DNA of 64,000 bases from Tubulanus polymorphus (Eukaryota > Nemertea > Palaeonemertea > Tubulaniformes > Tubulanidae). The notes under the pieces were generated by a model, which was given only the letters and a program-made list of their open reading frames with translations, was not told where the DNA came from and did no database searches. Below, in pieces: positions 11,601 through 22,500 of this stretch (positions within the stretch are counted from its first letter, which is position 1; each line of letters starts with the position of its first letter). The position numbers were made by a program, and so were the translations under genes. The stretch is taken from contig NC_134035.1 of assembly GCF_964204645.1 (NCBI RefSeq), forward strand, positions 6,262,501-6,326,500, written 5' to 3'.

Positions 11601-14600
11601 AAACAAAATGAACATTCTGAATGTATAATGTTCGCGGTTCATCTGGTGTTGCATCAGCACGATGTACGGGCCCGGACCCGTTCCGCATCTCCGCACCATA
11701 CTATCGCAACGCAGCCTCTAAAGTTACGCTCATGGCAACGATTGCAATTTTCTGATTTATCTTCTAGACCTGGATGAGTGTGATGATGCCAACCCATGCA
11801 CGAACGGTGGAACCTGTAGGAACGTAGCGCTATCTGGATATACGTGTACCTGTACGGCTGGGATGATCGGGGATGTAGATTGTGAAGGTTTGTAGTTTCT
11901 TAATGAGAACAGGGTGGATTCTTGCCTATGAATAGAGATTGCTCGCCCATTTTGAAATAGACAGTTAAAACCTGCAAACTTGACACTCATTTACACAAGG
12001 AATTGGTATCTTTTCGGATGTATTTCCTAAAACGTTTTGAACATGGGGAATCTATTGCGAGGAATGACTCACGTTCAAATGATAATTACTGAAAATATTT
12101 GAACTGTTTTGTTGTTTTTTTTTCTAATCACAGTTCAAGCTGAAGTGGACGTAGCCGTCATCATTGACGTATCACATGGTGTTTACAGCGGCGAGTGGAG
12201 CCGACTGTTTGAAGGAGCGAAGCAATTGCTGTCCCATTTCTACCTGGATCCAGCTCGGGCCCAGGTGGCTGTCGGAAGTGTTGCGAAAAACTTCAGACGC
12301 GGCACCGATTTAAATACTTGCTACAGGTTATCATACTCGCTTGCCAGGGTTTATGTCAACCATCGAAGCTCACGCCACTGCAAACCCTAGCCGCAAACCC
12401 TCGACTGGTCTGTCAAGTCCAGCTGATGTGGACTGCGCTTCGATTCCCAGCGACTGAGGCCGACTAGCGGGAGATGAGATCCACCCAGTTGCTTCCTTGC
12501 TTTCGTCGGTTACGTTTACTGCTAACTGCATCCACTCAGATGGTCACGTGATTTTGAAACATTTTGAGAATGAATTCAATTTCATTTAGAGAATCAAGTG
12601 AAACACTATTTCTTTAAGATCAATATCTTTCTGATTCTTAGTCCGATTAAGGGATTTTCGGCGGGAGGCGATCAAACCCTGGCAAGCGAGGATGTAGATT
12701 ATATATTTAAAAAACAGTAAACTGCGCCTTATATGCAAACGTTGGGGTAATGCGAATATTTCATCGAGTGCCTGAGTAAAGCGGGTAAAGTTGAGTCTAC
12801 TGCAAAGCATTCACGCACATCCCCTCTTTGATAAGACATGTTTCCTAATGATCGGAAATTCTTTCCCTTACATAAAACGACGTATAACATTTTTTCAGTT
12901 TGAACTGTCTGATGAGCGTCACAGAAGGGTGGCGATGGACCGGCGAAATCGCTAACACATATTTAGGCTTTGAATTCGCCAAAAAGGAGCTGTTGGTGAA
13001 AAATGGCGCGAGAGGGTCGGCGTCGAAGGCGGTGGTCTACATTGGTAGCGGTCTGACTACGGACCGTTGGAGGACGTCTGAAGCCATCCATAAACTGCTG
13101 ACACACGGAGTGCGAGTTTACTCGCTGCTAACGATGTCCTACACTGTATTACACAATCTACCCAATCACTTTTTGGAGAATATTCGAATCGCCGACGATT
13201 TCACCGAAATGCAAACAAAATCGCAAGATCTTTTAAAGAAATTAATCGCTGGTGAGTTATCTACGCTTTGAATAAGGAAAATAGATAGATTTGAACGAAT
13301 TTGATGTTAAGGAAAGCAGCACCAAACTAAATGCTACCCAATAGAGTGCAGTTTACTGTAATGATAATCCTCTCACATGCCACTTTTTATCATAAGTAGT
13401 AATGCAATATGTTCTTTTTTCAGATGCCAGCTGTGACATGGGAAAAGTGAAAACGGCCGGAAAGTGTAAAGGTACGCATTTTAGCCTCGGATGAGTTTCT
13501 TTTATTCCGGTTGTGACTCAGGTATGGTGGCTGATTCGGGCCATACTAAAAAAAATTTCTGTACGGCTAGAGCAACGATAAAAAAATTTTCACAGTGACC
13601 CTTTTTTGGTTTTCTCGCGCGAGAATTCAAAAAGTTTGGTTTTCTCGCGCGAGAATTAAAAACTTTTGGTTTTCTCACGCGAGAAAACAAAACATTTTGG
13701 TTTTCTCGCGCGAGAATTTAAAAAGTTTGGTTTTTTTGCGCGAGAATTCAAAACTTTTGGTTTTCTCGCGCGAGAATTCAAAAAGTTTGGTTTTCTCGCG
13801 CGAGAATTCAAAAAGTTTGGTTTTCTCGCGCGAGAATTCAAAACGTTTTGAATTCCCGCGCGGAAAAACCAAAATGTTTTGTTTTCTCGCGAGAGAAAAC
13901 CAAACTTTTTGAATTCTCGCACGAAAAAACCAAAAAAGGGCCACTGTGAAAATTGTTTTATCGTTGCTCTAGCCGTACAGAAATTTTTTTAAGTATGGCC
14001 CGAATCAGCCACCATAGGTAACCGCGGGTGACACAAGAATTGTCTATTCCAATTTAGATGTAGATGAGTGCGTCTCAACCAAACATATCTGTCCCAGGAA
14101 GGATCAAAAGTGTGTAGACACCAAAGCAGCATATCAATGTCCGTGTTCATCTACCGTACAGGCGTGTAAAGGTAACTTACGCATCTTACTGTAGAACTGC
14201 GTTGTTTTGACGTCAACGACCAGAACTAAGTTCTTAGTTCTCGGTCAAATTTGTTAGTTCATTTTAAATGTTTAAACTCTGGCAGGTAAATCTATAAACG
14301 AGATGTTGATATATGTTGTAATTCTTTCCTCATTATAGAATACATCGAACTGGATCTCGTCATTATGTTAGATAAATCGAATAAGATGAAGAGCGCAACT
14401 TACAAGCTTTACTATGTTATCTTATCCAATCTATTGCGTCGTTTTAAGATCACACCCGACTACGCTCGGGTCGCTTTAGTCGTTTACGGTAAAACACCGT
14501 TGGTCGAAAAGAACCTCAACGACTGCGTGGACGCTGATTGTTTGGGTAAAAGCATCCTGAACAGAAATTGGGCACACGAGAATTCAGCTGCAAATTTAGG

Positions 14601-17600
14601 ACTTGCTTTTGACGTGGTCAGAGAGAAGATCTTGCTGTCAGTCGATCGCAGGAAAGGCGTACCTTTGAATATTCTGTACCTGGGTAGCGGCGTCGCTGAT
14701 GACAATGAGCGATTATTACTGGAGCTCGAACATATAGGGCGACTGGGCCATAAAATACACTGCGTTTCACCAACTTCGAGCAATTCATTGGCTGATCGTC
14801 TGCCGTCAGTTCAACGTCTGAAACTGAGCTCTGCTTTGAAAATCTCGGTTCCTGTACACGCCATTGCTCGATTTGTAGCCAAAGGTAAACACCGATCACA
14901 AAATTACTGTGTAAAAAGACAAGATTGTATCAGAATAATGGCAGTCTCTTCAGGTGGTAGTAACAGTAAAACCCACAATCATCAGATTCAGAAAATTCTG
15001 TTGAACCATGCACCGGCACGGGACCCAGTGCCTTATTTTTCAAGTACAGCCAGCTTGCTTGCACTGGGTCCCATGTTATCTTATTACTAATCAAAATAGT
15101 ATTTGACTTGACCTACGAGCAATCATCTTCACTCGCAAACTTGATTGATATCGCATGTATATGAAATACGTGAAGATTATTATGAGAAGATTATTATCAT
15201 CGTTGTTTTAGTATGGTATGATGGTTGATTGTGGCCATATCGTGAAATTCTGATATGAATGCCCCCGTCGTTTTGGTGCCCTCCCGCCAAAAAGAAGACT
15301 CTTCTGGATTTTTTTAGAAACTTTTTTCGTTTTTCGTTGTTTTGTTGTGGCCACTATACTGTAGAGCAATTAAATTCAAATCATTTTTCAACAAAATAGA
15401 TTTTTTTTCTCTTCAAATGAAATTTTTAATAGGTGCCATTTGCGACCATGGCTATACGGAATCAACCCCTGGCAAGTGCGTAGGTGAGTGTGCATTGATA
15501 GTACGTCAGAAAGAGCAGTTTCCTCCTTGAACGATGCAAATCATTAATTATTGCTCTTCAACTTATAGCTAATTGAAATACGCTAAAGGTTTCATCAATG
15601 ATTTAGAATTAGAATGTACCGATCATGAATGAAATTCGCTTTTCAAACTTCAGACATCGATGAGTGTAAGGCTATACTGAAACCGTGCTTCTACGCGGAA
15701 GGTCAATGCCACAACATGGTGGTTGGTGGTTTCCGCTGTATCTGTCCTCAAGTGCCAAAGAAAGTTTGCTTGGGTAAGAAGCGTCAACATCTAGAAAAAT
15801 CCAGTGGTCAATTGCTCAAATAATTTTTGTTCCAGTGGACTTTATTCCCAAAGCGGATAATTACCGTGGGACTGGGTCCACCAGAACTGTAGAACTGTAT
15901 CTAGGTTTCGGATAAACATTTAACCGATCGCAGCTTCTTTCTTCGAATTGCGTTTGATTTCTTTTTTGTAGAACGAACCAAATTGAATGTAGCTATCTAC
16001 TTAGACAAGTCGTCTGCAGCGGCTGGTAAATTCAGCCAGTATTTGAATCTATACAAGGCGATTATAAGGTGAAGACATCAAGACGCGATTCCTGCTATGT
16101 TATTATCAAATAAAAAACGCCTTCAAAATCTTGAATATGTTTGAACCTATTCCTGATCTACTGATTCTTGTACTTCTTTTTATGCAGACACCTTGCTGTA
16201 CACATAGATTTCGTCCAAGTTTCTGCGAACTACCTGGACGATACGGTCTCTAAAGTTACGGACAGTTGTAACAGTTCTTATTGCATCGTCGATTCGCTGA
16301 ATAAACTAAAGCTCACGGCGAGCGGAAAGCGTCCGGACACTTGGAAGGCGTTTGAACACGCCCGCAATACGGTCTTCACCGGCGCATTTCAACGTTCTAG
16401 TGTTGATAACATCGTTATCTACGTCGGTCCCGGACATTCGAGCGATCTGTCAAAAACCGTACATTCGATTCATCGTTTGAATTTGGATAATGTTCGGGTT
16501 TATGCGCTGGGTGACGGGACGGCTAAAGATGTCGTTTCGGCGACGTTGCCCACGATATACGGCCCGAAATTCATAGCTGCGGGCGGTTACAACCTGGGAA
16601 CAAGTACGCACACTGCAACACAGCTGGACGCACTGGCATACGCACTAACGAACCAAGTATTTGCCAGTATGTATACATAGGTCGATGTTTTATGAAATGA
16701 TAATTCTTTAGGTGAGGCTGTAGAACCAAGTTTCTTATGGATGTGATTTAGATTTAAAAACCTAAAAGCTATTCGATTAGAAAAGTAGGCCTAATGTATA
16801 TAATGGATCTGGATTTCCGAGTGTAAGTGGGTTCAATGTCAAATGTGAAAACTTAACCAAATGTAGAACAAGTCACGGCGAAATTTCTTCTCTTTTCTTG
16901 TGTATGCTTTTAGATACTGCCGCTTCATCGTATTATAAATACATCGACACCAACAACGATGCTGAATTGGGTAAGAACTTTATGCGTTAATGAAACTTTC
17001 CTGGATACCACAGCGCTGCCACCAAGATAATCATGACATTGTAAAAAAAGTAATGCTGACCAATCATCGTTCTATGGTGGTATTTCGTAAAATAATTCTA
17101 TATATGCAAATTTATGCAAATTACACACAGGATCAACGCGCCAAATTGAAAAATTTTACTGTGGTTGAATGCTTGTTTTGGCGGGGGTGCCAAAACGGAA
17201 ATAACCGCGCCAAAACGAAATAATCTTTGTTTTGGCGCACCAAAACGAACTTTCAGAGAAAATTGGACGTTTTTTTTTCGTTTTGGCGTTTTGGCGTTCT
17301 GGCGCCCTGATTTGCATACCAGCAATTTTTTGCTATGGCCCTTATCAGCCACCATATATCTTCGTTAATTCAGTTAGATTTGGTGTTCCAGATGCGAGCA
17401 TTGAGGAGAAAATGCCCCCGCACACGAGCCGAAAAATGCGCCATTTTGTGTACGCCAATCAGTGAGCAGGGATTTAATTTGTAGACTATCATTGTATCAG
17501 AACAATTTTTCATAGTAGTTCTTTTCGTGCTATCGCAATGGCCCATAGACCTGCACCTAATCCCAATCTCCACGGGTCTTGTCAAAGTTCCCGAGATGTC

Positions 17601-19056
17601 ACTTGGGCTCCACGGGTGGGGGCGTATGCCACATAATCTTAAATGGTCTGACTAAATTCTACGTCCAATGGAGCGAAAAGTTTGGGCTAAAAACTTTACG
17701 CATGGTTTCCTCCGGTTTTGCTAAGTTGGTATTAAATTGGATGGCAGCGTTATAACGGACTTTAAAATGCACTGTGGCCAATTTTTAGCCTCTTTTGGTA
17801 TTCTGAATTTACAATTACAGATGTGAACGAGTGTTCAGCAAAGAGTCCATGCGTTAACGGTGGAACATGTTTGAACCGTGACCCCGGTTTCATATGTCCC
17901 TGTCGTAAGAGCAAAGTTCCTAATTGTAAAGGTAAGCTGCGCATTGTCATTATTTAACGAAGTGCAAACCATACATTATTGATCATCGTGTAGGTAATAA
18001 AACAAACTAAAATTAATTTTCATGCAGAGATGACCAAGTTAGAAATAGCGATGATATTGGATTGCTCGGAGTATATCTATGCTGATGAATTTGACCAGCT
18101 GAAGAAGTTTTTCAAAGCTATCCTCAACAGGTTTTATGTGCATCCGGATTTTGTGCGCGTGTCCCTGGCTTCGGTCGAGGCTACAACCACCGTGCACACA
18201 ACCCTCGACCAGTGCAAGAACTTGAAGTGTCTAACTGCGGTTGTAGATGGTTGGGGTCGCAGCAAGTCGAGATGGGTTGACACCCATACGGCATTGAAAA
18301 AAGCACGCTCCGAAATGCTGGTGAAAGGCGCCCGTAAATTGTCGGATACGAACATCAAATCGAATTCGGTTGTAGTATACGTCGGAAGTGGTGTCGCTTC
18401 AGAGAGATCTCTCACGTTACAGGCCCTGCAGGCGATTTGGGATGATGACGTCAGATTCTATGGTCTGTTCTATGATATCGAGGAGAATGTATTCCGCAAA
18501 GTTGTTCCAGAAAAATATCGCGATTTCATCCCATATAACATGCCAGATTCATTTCTGACCACCCTACCACAGGTCCTAGCCCATCGAATTACAGACGGTT
18601 TGTAGAAATATAACATTAACTCAGACATGTCTATTTCAGGTAAAACATTTAAATATGGTTTTCTTGATATATCTTATTTGCAGATGATATCTGTCCTTAC
18701 GGAGAATTCCTCAATCCTATAACTTCAACGTGTTCGGGTAAAGTTAAACCACTAATTAAACTGCTGTCAATTTCACCACTCCTAAAAACCTATGCGCGAA
18801 GTTATATTGTGATAAATTTACCTCATCGTTATAAGAATCGTTTACATAAGAAATATGATATTTTACAAATATCGCGTTTAAAATATACTCTGTACTGCTT
18901 GCAAACACACTTGACAGTGGGAGATCATTGTGACGTTTAGATTTTGAAGTTAATCGATTTTCTATTCCTGTAGATGTAGATGAATGCCAGAAGAACAACC
19001 CTTGTTTTACCGGGGGCACGTGCTCAAACCAGGCTGGCGATTACTTATGTGCATAA
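8642..19056 (+). CDS. Secreted five-repeat vWA/EGF matrix-type protein
   Basis: There are nineteen exons: 8642-8711, 9303-9601, 11172-11412, 11514-11561, 11768-11887, 12134-12326, 12899-13251, 13424-13471, 14058-14171, 14339-14884, 15433-15483, 15654-15773, 15972-16068, 16188-16666, 16914-16970, 17821-17931, 18028-18597, 18684-18737 and 18974-19056. They total 3654 bases (1217 residues plus TAA), all in phase, with module borders in phase 1. A signal peptide (MKLVHYLAVFVVLISVWTGT) precedes five repeats of vWA, a short CxxxG..C exon and an EGF (DxDEC type). There is no membrane segment, so it is a secreted protein like matrilins and other vWA/EGF adhesion proteins. Ligand and tissue are unknown. 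The order differs from any vertebrate matrilin I know, which has few vWA domains and clustered EGFs. Confidence 0.9.
9303..11887 (+). other. Repeat unit 1: vWA, short exon, EGF
   Basis: The vWA is split by a 1.57-kb phase-0 intron. It carries the only canonical MIDAS motif of the array (DIDVVILLDSSSS) and a downstream THR-Gly (HTGSALD). The later strand ends VLIIIGSGES, with GSG where the usual DG would be. The 48-base exon gives CPYGQVSQKGRC. The EGF exon is DLDEC..PC..GGTC..TCTC, with six cysteines and a calcium-binding-type DxDE start. Confidence 0.85.
10636..10835 (+). repeat. Degenerate tandem repeat, about 60-bp unit
   Basis: Roughly three and a half units of about 60 bases lie in the second intron of the vWA/EGF gene. 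Each starts near GGCTAGGGT and contains ACCAAGGGT or GAGACC further on. The copies have diverged, and no coding frame is kept. Confidence 0.6.
12336..12690. repeat. MITE-like element with 17-bp perfect ends
   Basis: CTCGCTTGCCAGGGTTT at 12336-12352 is repeated exactly and inverted at 12674-12690. The interior is non-coding, and most of the phase-2 intron of vWA 2 consists of this element. No clear target duplication was read. Confidence 0.6.
13525..14014. mobile_element. MITE with TA target site and palindromic tandem core
   Basis: The ends TGGTGGCTGATTCGGGCCAT and its inverse at 13995-14014 are flanked by TA on both sides, as in Tc1/mariner-type insertions. The inverted arms extend about 85 bp (GTACGGCTAGAGCAACGAT and its complement). 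Between them, eight units of about 30 bp run from 13607 to about 13850, each with TCTCGCGCGAGA, itself a palindrome. They then turn into inverted copies up to about 13935. The element lies in the intron between the second short exon and EGF 2. No transposase is present. Confidence 0.8.
14339..15773 (+). other. Repeat unit 3: vWA, short exon, EGF
   Basis: The vWA is a single uninterrupted 546-base exon. The MIDAS reads IMLDKSNK, and the threonine step is replaced (ENSAANLGLA). The later strand is NILYLGSGVADD. The short exon 15433-15483 gives CDHGYTESTPGKC. The EGF exon 15654-15773 gives DIDECKAILKPCFYAEGQC and ends CICPQVPKKVC. Confidence 0.85.
15972..17931 (+). other. Repeat unit 4: vWA, short exon without cysteines, EGF
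   Basis: The vWA is split by a short phase-2 intron (16069-16187). The MIDAS reads IYLDKSSAA, and the later strand is NIVIYVGPGHSSD. The 57-base exon 16914-16970 sits where the cysteine hairpin is expected and keeps the phase, but reads NTAASSYYKYIDTNNDAELG with no cysteine. The EGF exon 17821-17931 gives DVNECSAKSPCVNGGTC. Confidence 0.8.
17075..17354. mobile_element. MITE with TA ends and a CCAAAACG-type core
   Basis: The left end TGGTGGTATTT and the right end GCCCTTATCAGCCACCA are both flanked by TA. The right end matches that of the 13.5-kb MITE. The core instead carries many inverted copies of GCGCCAAAACG and CGTTTTGGCG. It sits in the intron before EGF 4. Confidence 0.6.
18028..19056 (+). 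other. Repeat unit 5: vWA, short exon, truncated EGF
   Basis: The vWA is one 570-base exon. The MIDAS reads MILDCSEY, a THTALKKA segment keeps the threonine, and the later strand is NSVVVYVGSGVASE. The short exon 18684-18737 gives CPYGEFLNPITSTC. The last EGF exon starts DVDECQKNNPCFTGGTC and stops after its fourth cysteine (YLCA, then TAA), so the module lacks its final disulphide loop. Confidence 0.85.
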
Positions 19057-19535
19057 AACCATACAGTGAGTTGAAATGTATCGAAGATTAAATATATCAA
19101 TGTCTCACTCTGTTTGGTAGAGCTCAAAACACTGTTCCAATATCCTATGTATCCTATAGTAAAGAAATTCGAGAGTTAAATTCATATAGCCCGTAAATCC
19201 AAGGGAAATCCTGTTTATGGCCGGCAACACGTTGATTTTCTTCCGCATACAACGCTACCAAACCTTTAAGTTCTTTTAGGGGTATTGGTCTACGCATTTT
19301 GATGCGACTTAGCTTAACTGATCTTATGCTTGATGACCTATCACTTAAACGCGGCCATCTTGATCAGATGAGATCATACGAGAATTGAGAAAAGTATCAG
19401 TTACTGAGCAAATTGTTTCATCAAAATTATTCAAAAGTAATATGTGTTGTACGATGATTTCAGGTTCAAACTCTGCCCTGGTCAGCTGTTGACTGTTTCT
19501 GGGGCTGCTATGCGTAATGTTTACCGATAATTATC

Positions 19536-19599
19536 AATAAAATATAGTCGATTTTATTGTCAGTAAAATCGTTGTTTATCTTATATTTGATGAAATAAA
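19536..19599 (+). promoter_or_regulatory. Candidate poly(A) signals of the vWA/EGF gene
   Basis: AATAAA occurs at 19536-19541 and again at 19594-19599, about 480 and 540 bases after the stop codon. Either could end the transcript. Confidence 0.5.
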
Positions 19600-22500
19600 G
19601 GAATGACTTTTATCGAAATATCTATGGATATTTTCAACGACTGTAAGAATAACTCTTTTAATCGGTGCTTGAATTCATGTACGGAATAACTTACTGAATC
19701 GTACAATCGAAGCTAGATAGATGGAATCTATTCTTTTATAAAACCTTCAACGCATTTAAAACTGGTACGTGTTTATCTATATTCTTTTCTATTTAAGTTT
19801 GTTTCAACTTTTAAGTTTTAGTTTGTTTAAGGTGGTGCTATGTTTAAGAATTGCGAAGCTTTACTGCTGCTGATATAAATCTGCAAACTCACATGTTGTA
19901 CGTGGCATGACTATTGCACATGTGTATTTTAATTGAACCGACATTAGATAAGAGAGAGTTGTGTCTATTCCCCGAATTGCATCTTAAAGAAGGTCAACAC
20001 AATTTGACGTCTTTGTGACGAACGCAACAATAAATTTTTCCTTGTTTCAACTTCATTCGATGTGCATGTAACACATATTTCGAATTTGAGCTTTAGTGAA
20101 AAATAAGTACGGGATTTTTCATTGCTAAGAGACATTTCTAGACCAAGTCATAGCATCTATATGCATATTGAATATTTTCGATATCATGATTTGGTAGTGC
20201 CGTGGCAAGTGAACACACAGCGCACATCATCAAACTCAGTATAATGATGATTGGATAGCGGAGAATATGAAAAAAAAAGAATCAGAGTGAACTCCCGATG
20301 ACTGATCACAATCGACCGTCGCGGTGATAATTCGACTTTCGGTTTTATCTAATACAGTTATCTTGATGGAAAACTAATGAAGCGCTTACACTGACTGACA
20401 GTCAAACGAGAGAATCGGGTGTCGGACCCCGTATCAGTGTCTCTTATTAACGACCGCGATAGTAGATCTTCATAATTGAATATTCGTCGTCTCTAAACTC
20501 TCTTATATCATCAATGACAAACAATCGTTCGAATGATTGATGATATTTACTTGTCTGTTAGACCACGATCGAACGAATTTTATAAGTACGAAATCGTTTG
20601 GTTGAAACAGTCGGAATTTGAAATAGTAAAACATTCAATATATTTATATATTCAAATATATACAATCTCAATCTAGACGTTTGTAGTCGCCATAGTTGAT
20701 GATCATTTTTGCAGATGACGACCAGCCGGTCAATCGAGAGTTCGTGGCTACGAATCCGAATGGGTTGAGGGGAACCTACTATAAATTATACCCTGAGAGA
20801 GCTCAACCAGTTGAGGGGTGAAAGAAAATCAACTTGTTTCCTATTCAAAATCTATTTTCATACAAGAAAAAGAACTAGAAACCAATTGAGAGATGTTTGT
20901 TTTCGATAGATTTCCGTAAACAGAGAACGGGTTTAAAAAACCGCAGTGCACTTATCAACGGAGTATCGAATAAAAGCTGTAGCTTCCCCTAAACGAATAT
21001 GGAGCTTATCGCATTATAGCTGCACACACACAGACATATAAATACTTTCATATCTCTGTGGAGAAGATGAGAGCGATCGAGCAGGAGAATCGACGCTGAC
21101 CGCTCAGAAAACGAATAATCACATTTGCTGGTAAACTCGACCGGTCGTAATTTGTCAGCCGAGATATAGCTTACCCGACTCGCAATTGACAGTCGGAGTC
21201 TTTTGCTTTTGTAACTGGAAACGGTTTCATTGTATCAGCTTCTGAGAGTGCATGTCATTTAGACGTTTCTACTGCCACATCACTGTCATAACCGTTTCTC
21301 ATCGTGACTCGAGCGTGCATATAAAACACGTCGAGCCAGTGAAATAAATAACATAATCACATTACCACAGTCGGTACTACAGCAGATCGGCCAGTCCTCT
21401 ACCGATAGTTATTAACATTAGGACCTCTTCTCTCGTTTTAAGGGGTAGCAGATTTGTGATTCGTCGGGTCTTGATTAATTTCTTCTCGTGTTCGCCTAGT
21501 AATCAAATTTACAACATCTCCACATCTCCATTTTCATCGACGATCCTTGAGAAGCGTAGGAATAATTGACCTAGATATTTTGTCCCAAGATATGGTCACC
21601 ACTAGTTGGTGATAGTATACTCTTCTCAAGGACCTTTACCGATTTGAAAAAATATTTGCGTCAAAATTAATTCCTCAGGGAAATTCACGGATGTATCGAA
21701 CTCCATACCATTGATAAACAACTGTATCCGTGTTGTGATAGTAAAATTACTTCATTCCTGTTGATGAATATTAGAATATAGTCGAAACCTCGAATAAACT
21801 ACTGGCTCTAGAACATATTTTCGGACTTTGTCTTATCATTGTGGGACTATCGATAATTTATCGATTTTATTTATTATTCCATCCAGCCCCTCGATTCCAA
21901 CCACTATGTAAAAGGAAATTTCTACGAAATTGTCTCTGCATGTCGGATTGTCGAAGGATATCTGGCCCCTCCGATATTGCTTTTAATTTTCGAAAATGTA
22001 CAATTTACGCCTTTCGCGTATTAATCTGTATTGTTATTCGCCGTCTGAACTACTGAATCAGAAAACTGAGTTGAGCCGCAACCCACATTATTGTAAGTAT
22101 AACTGTCATTCCCAAATAAAATCTAAAGATGCACGGAAGGATTCCACTCGAAACGTAAGAAAAATCAATTAACAGTTGTTTAGATGTGGGTTCCACTTTA
22201 ACTATTTACATAAGTGACACAACCTGTTGTCCGAGAGATGCAATGCGTATATTGAAAGTTACCTAACAACTTTGTGAGTCACGCTATCAGTAAATAAGCG
22301 TCGGCACTCTCGTGCATTTATTTTCTAGATTATCGCTACTAAACCCTATTTGTCCATTTTTTGCTGCAACTGCAAAGTGAAATAATTTTTTACGATGACT
22401 GAATGGCGCGAGTTGAGTTTACCAGCAGTCGTTTCCGCTATAAAGCGCTTCGTTAATTGCGTTACAAGCACCCCGCAGATGAGCGGCAACTGTGATGTGG

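Larger units (their letters stand above)
12134..14171 (+). other. Repeat unit 2: vWA, short exon, EGF
   Basis: The vWA is split by a phase-2 intron (12327-12898). The MIDAS position reads IIDVSHG, so the last serine is lost. The later strand is KAVVYIGSGLTTD. The short exon 13424-13471 gives CDMGKVKTAGKC. The EGF exon 14058-14171 gives DVDECVSTKHICPRKDQKC and ends in a tight CPCSSTVQAC. Confidence 0.85.

Noticed and set aside
12400-12480. Possible tRNA-like head on minus (GGGAATCGAAGCGC)
   Set aside because: The A box was unconvincing, and the stretch is better explained by the 12336-12690 element.
13607-13935. CRISPR-like regular repeat
   Set aside because: The units are contiguous with no unique spacers, and the DNA is animal.
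13595-13944. Four long open frames on both strands with repeated protein motifs
   Set aside because: They are products of the 30-bp palindromic tandem array in the MITE, which is open in several frames on both strands.
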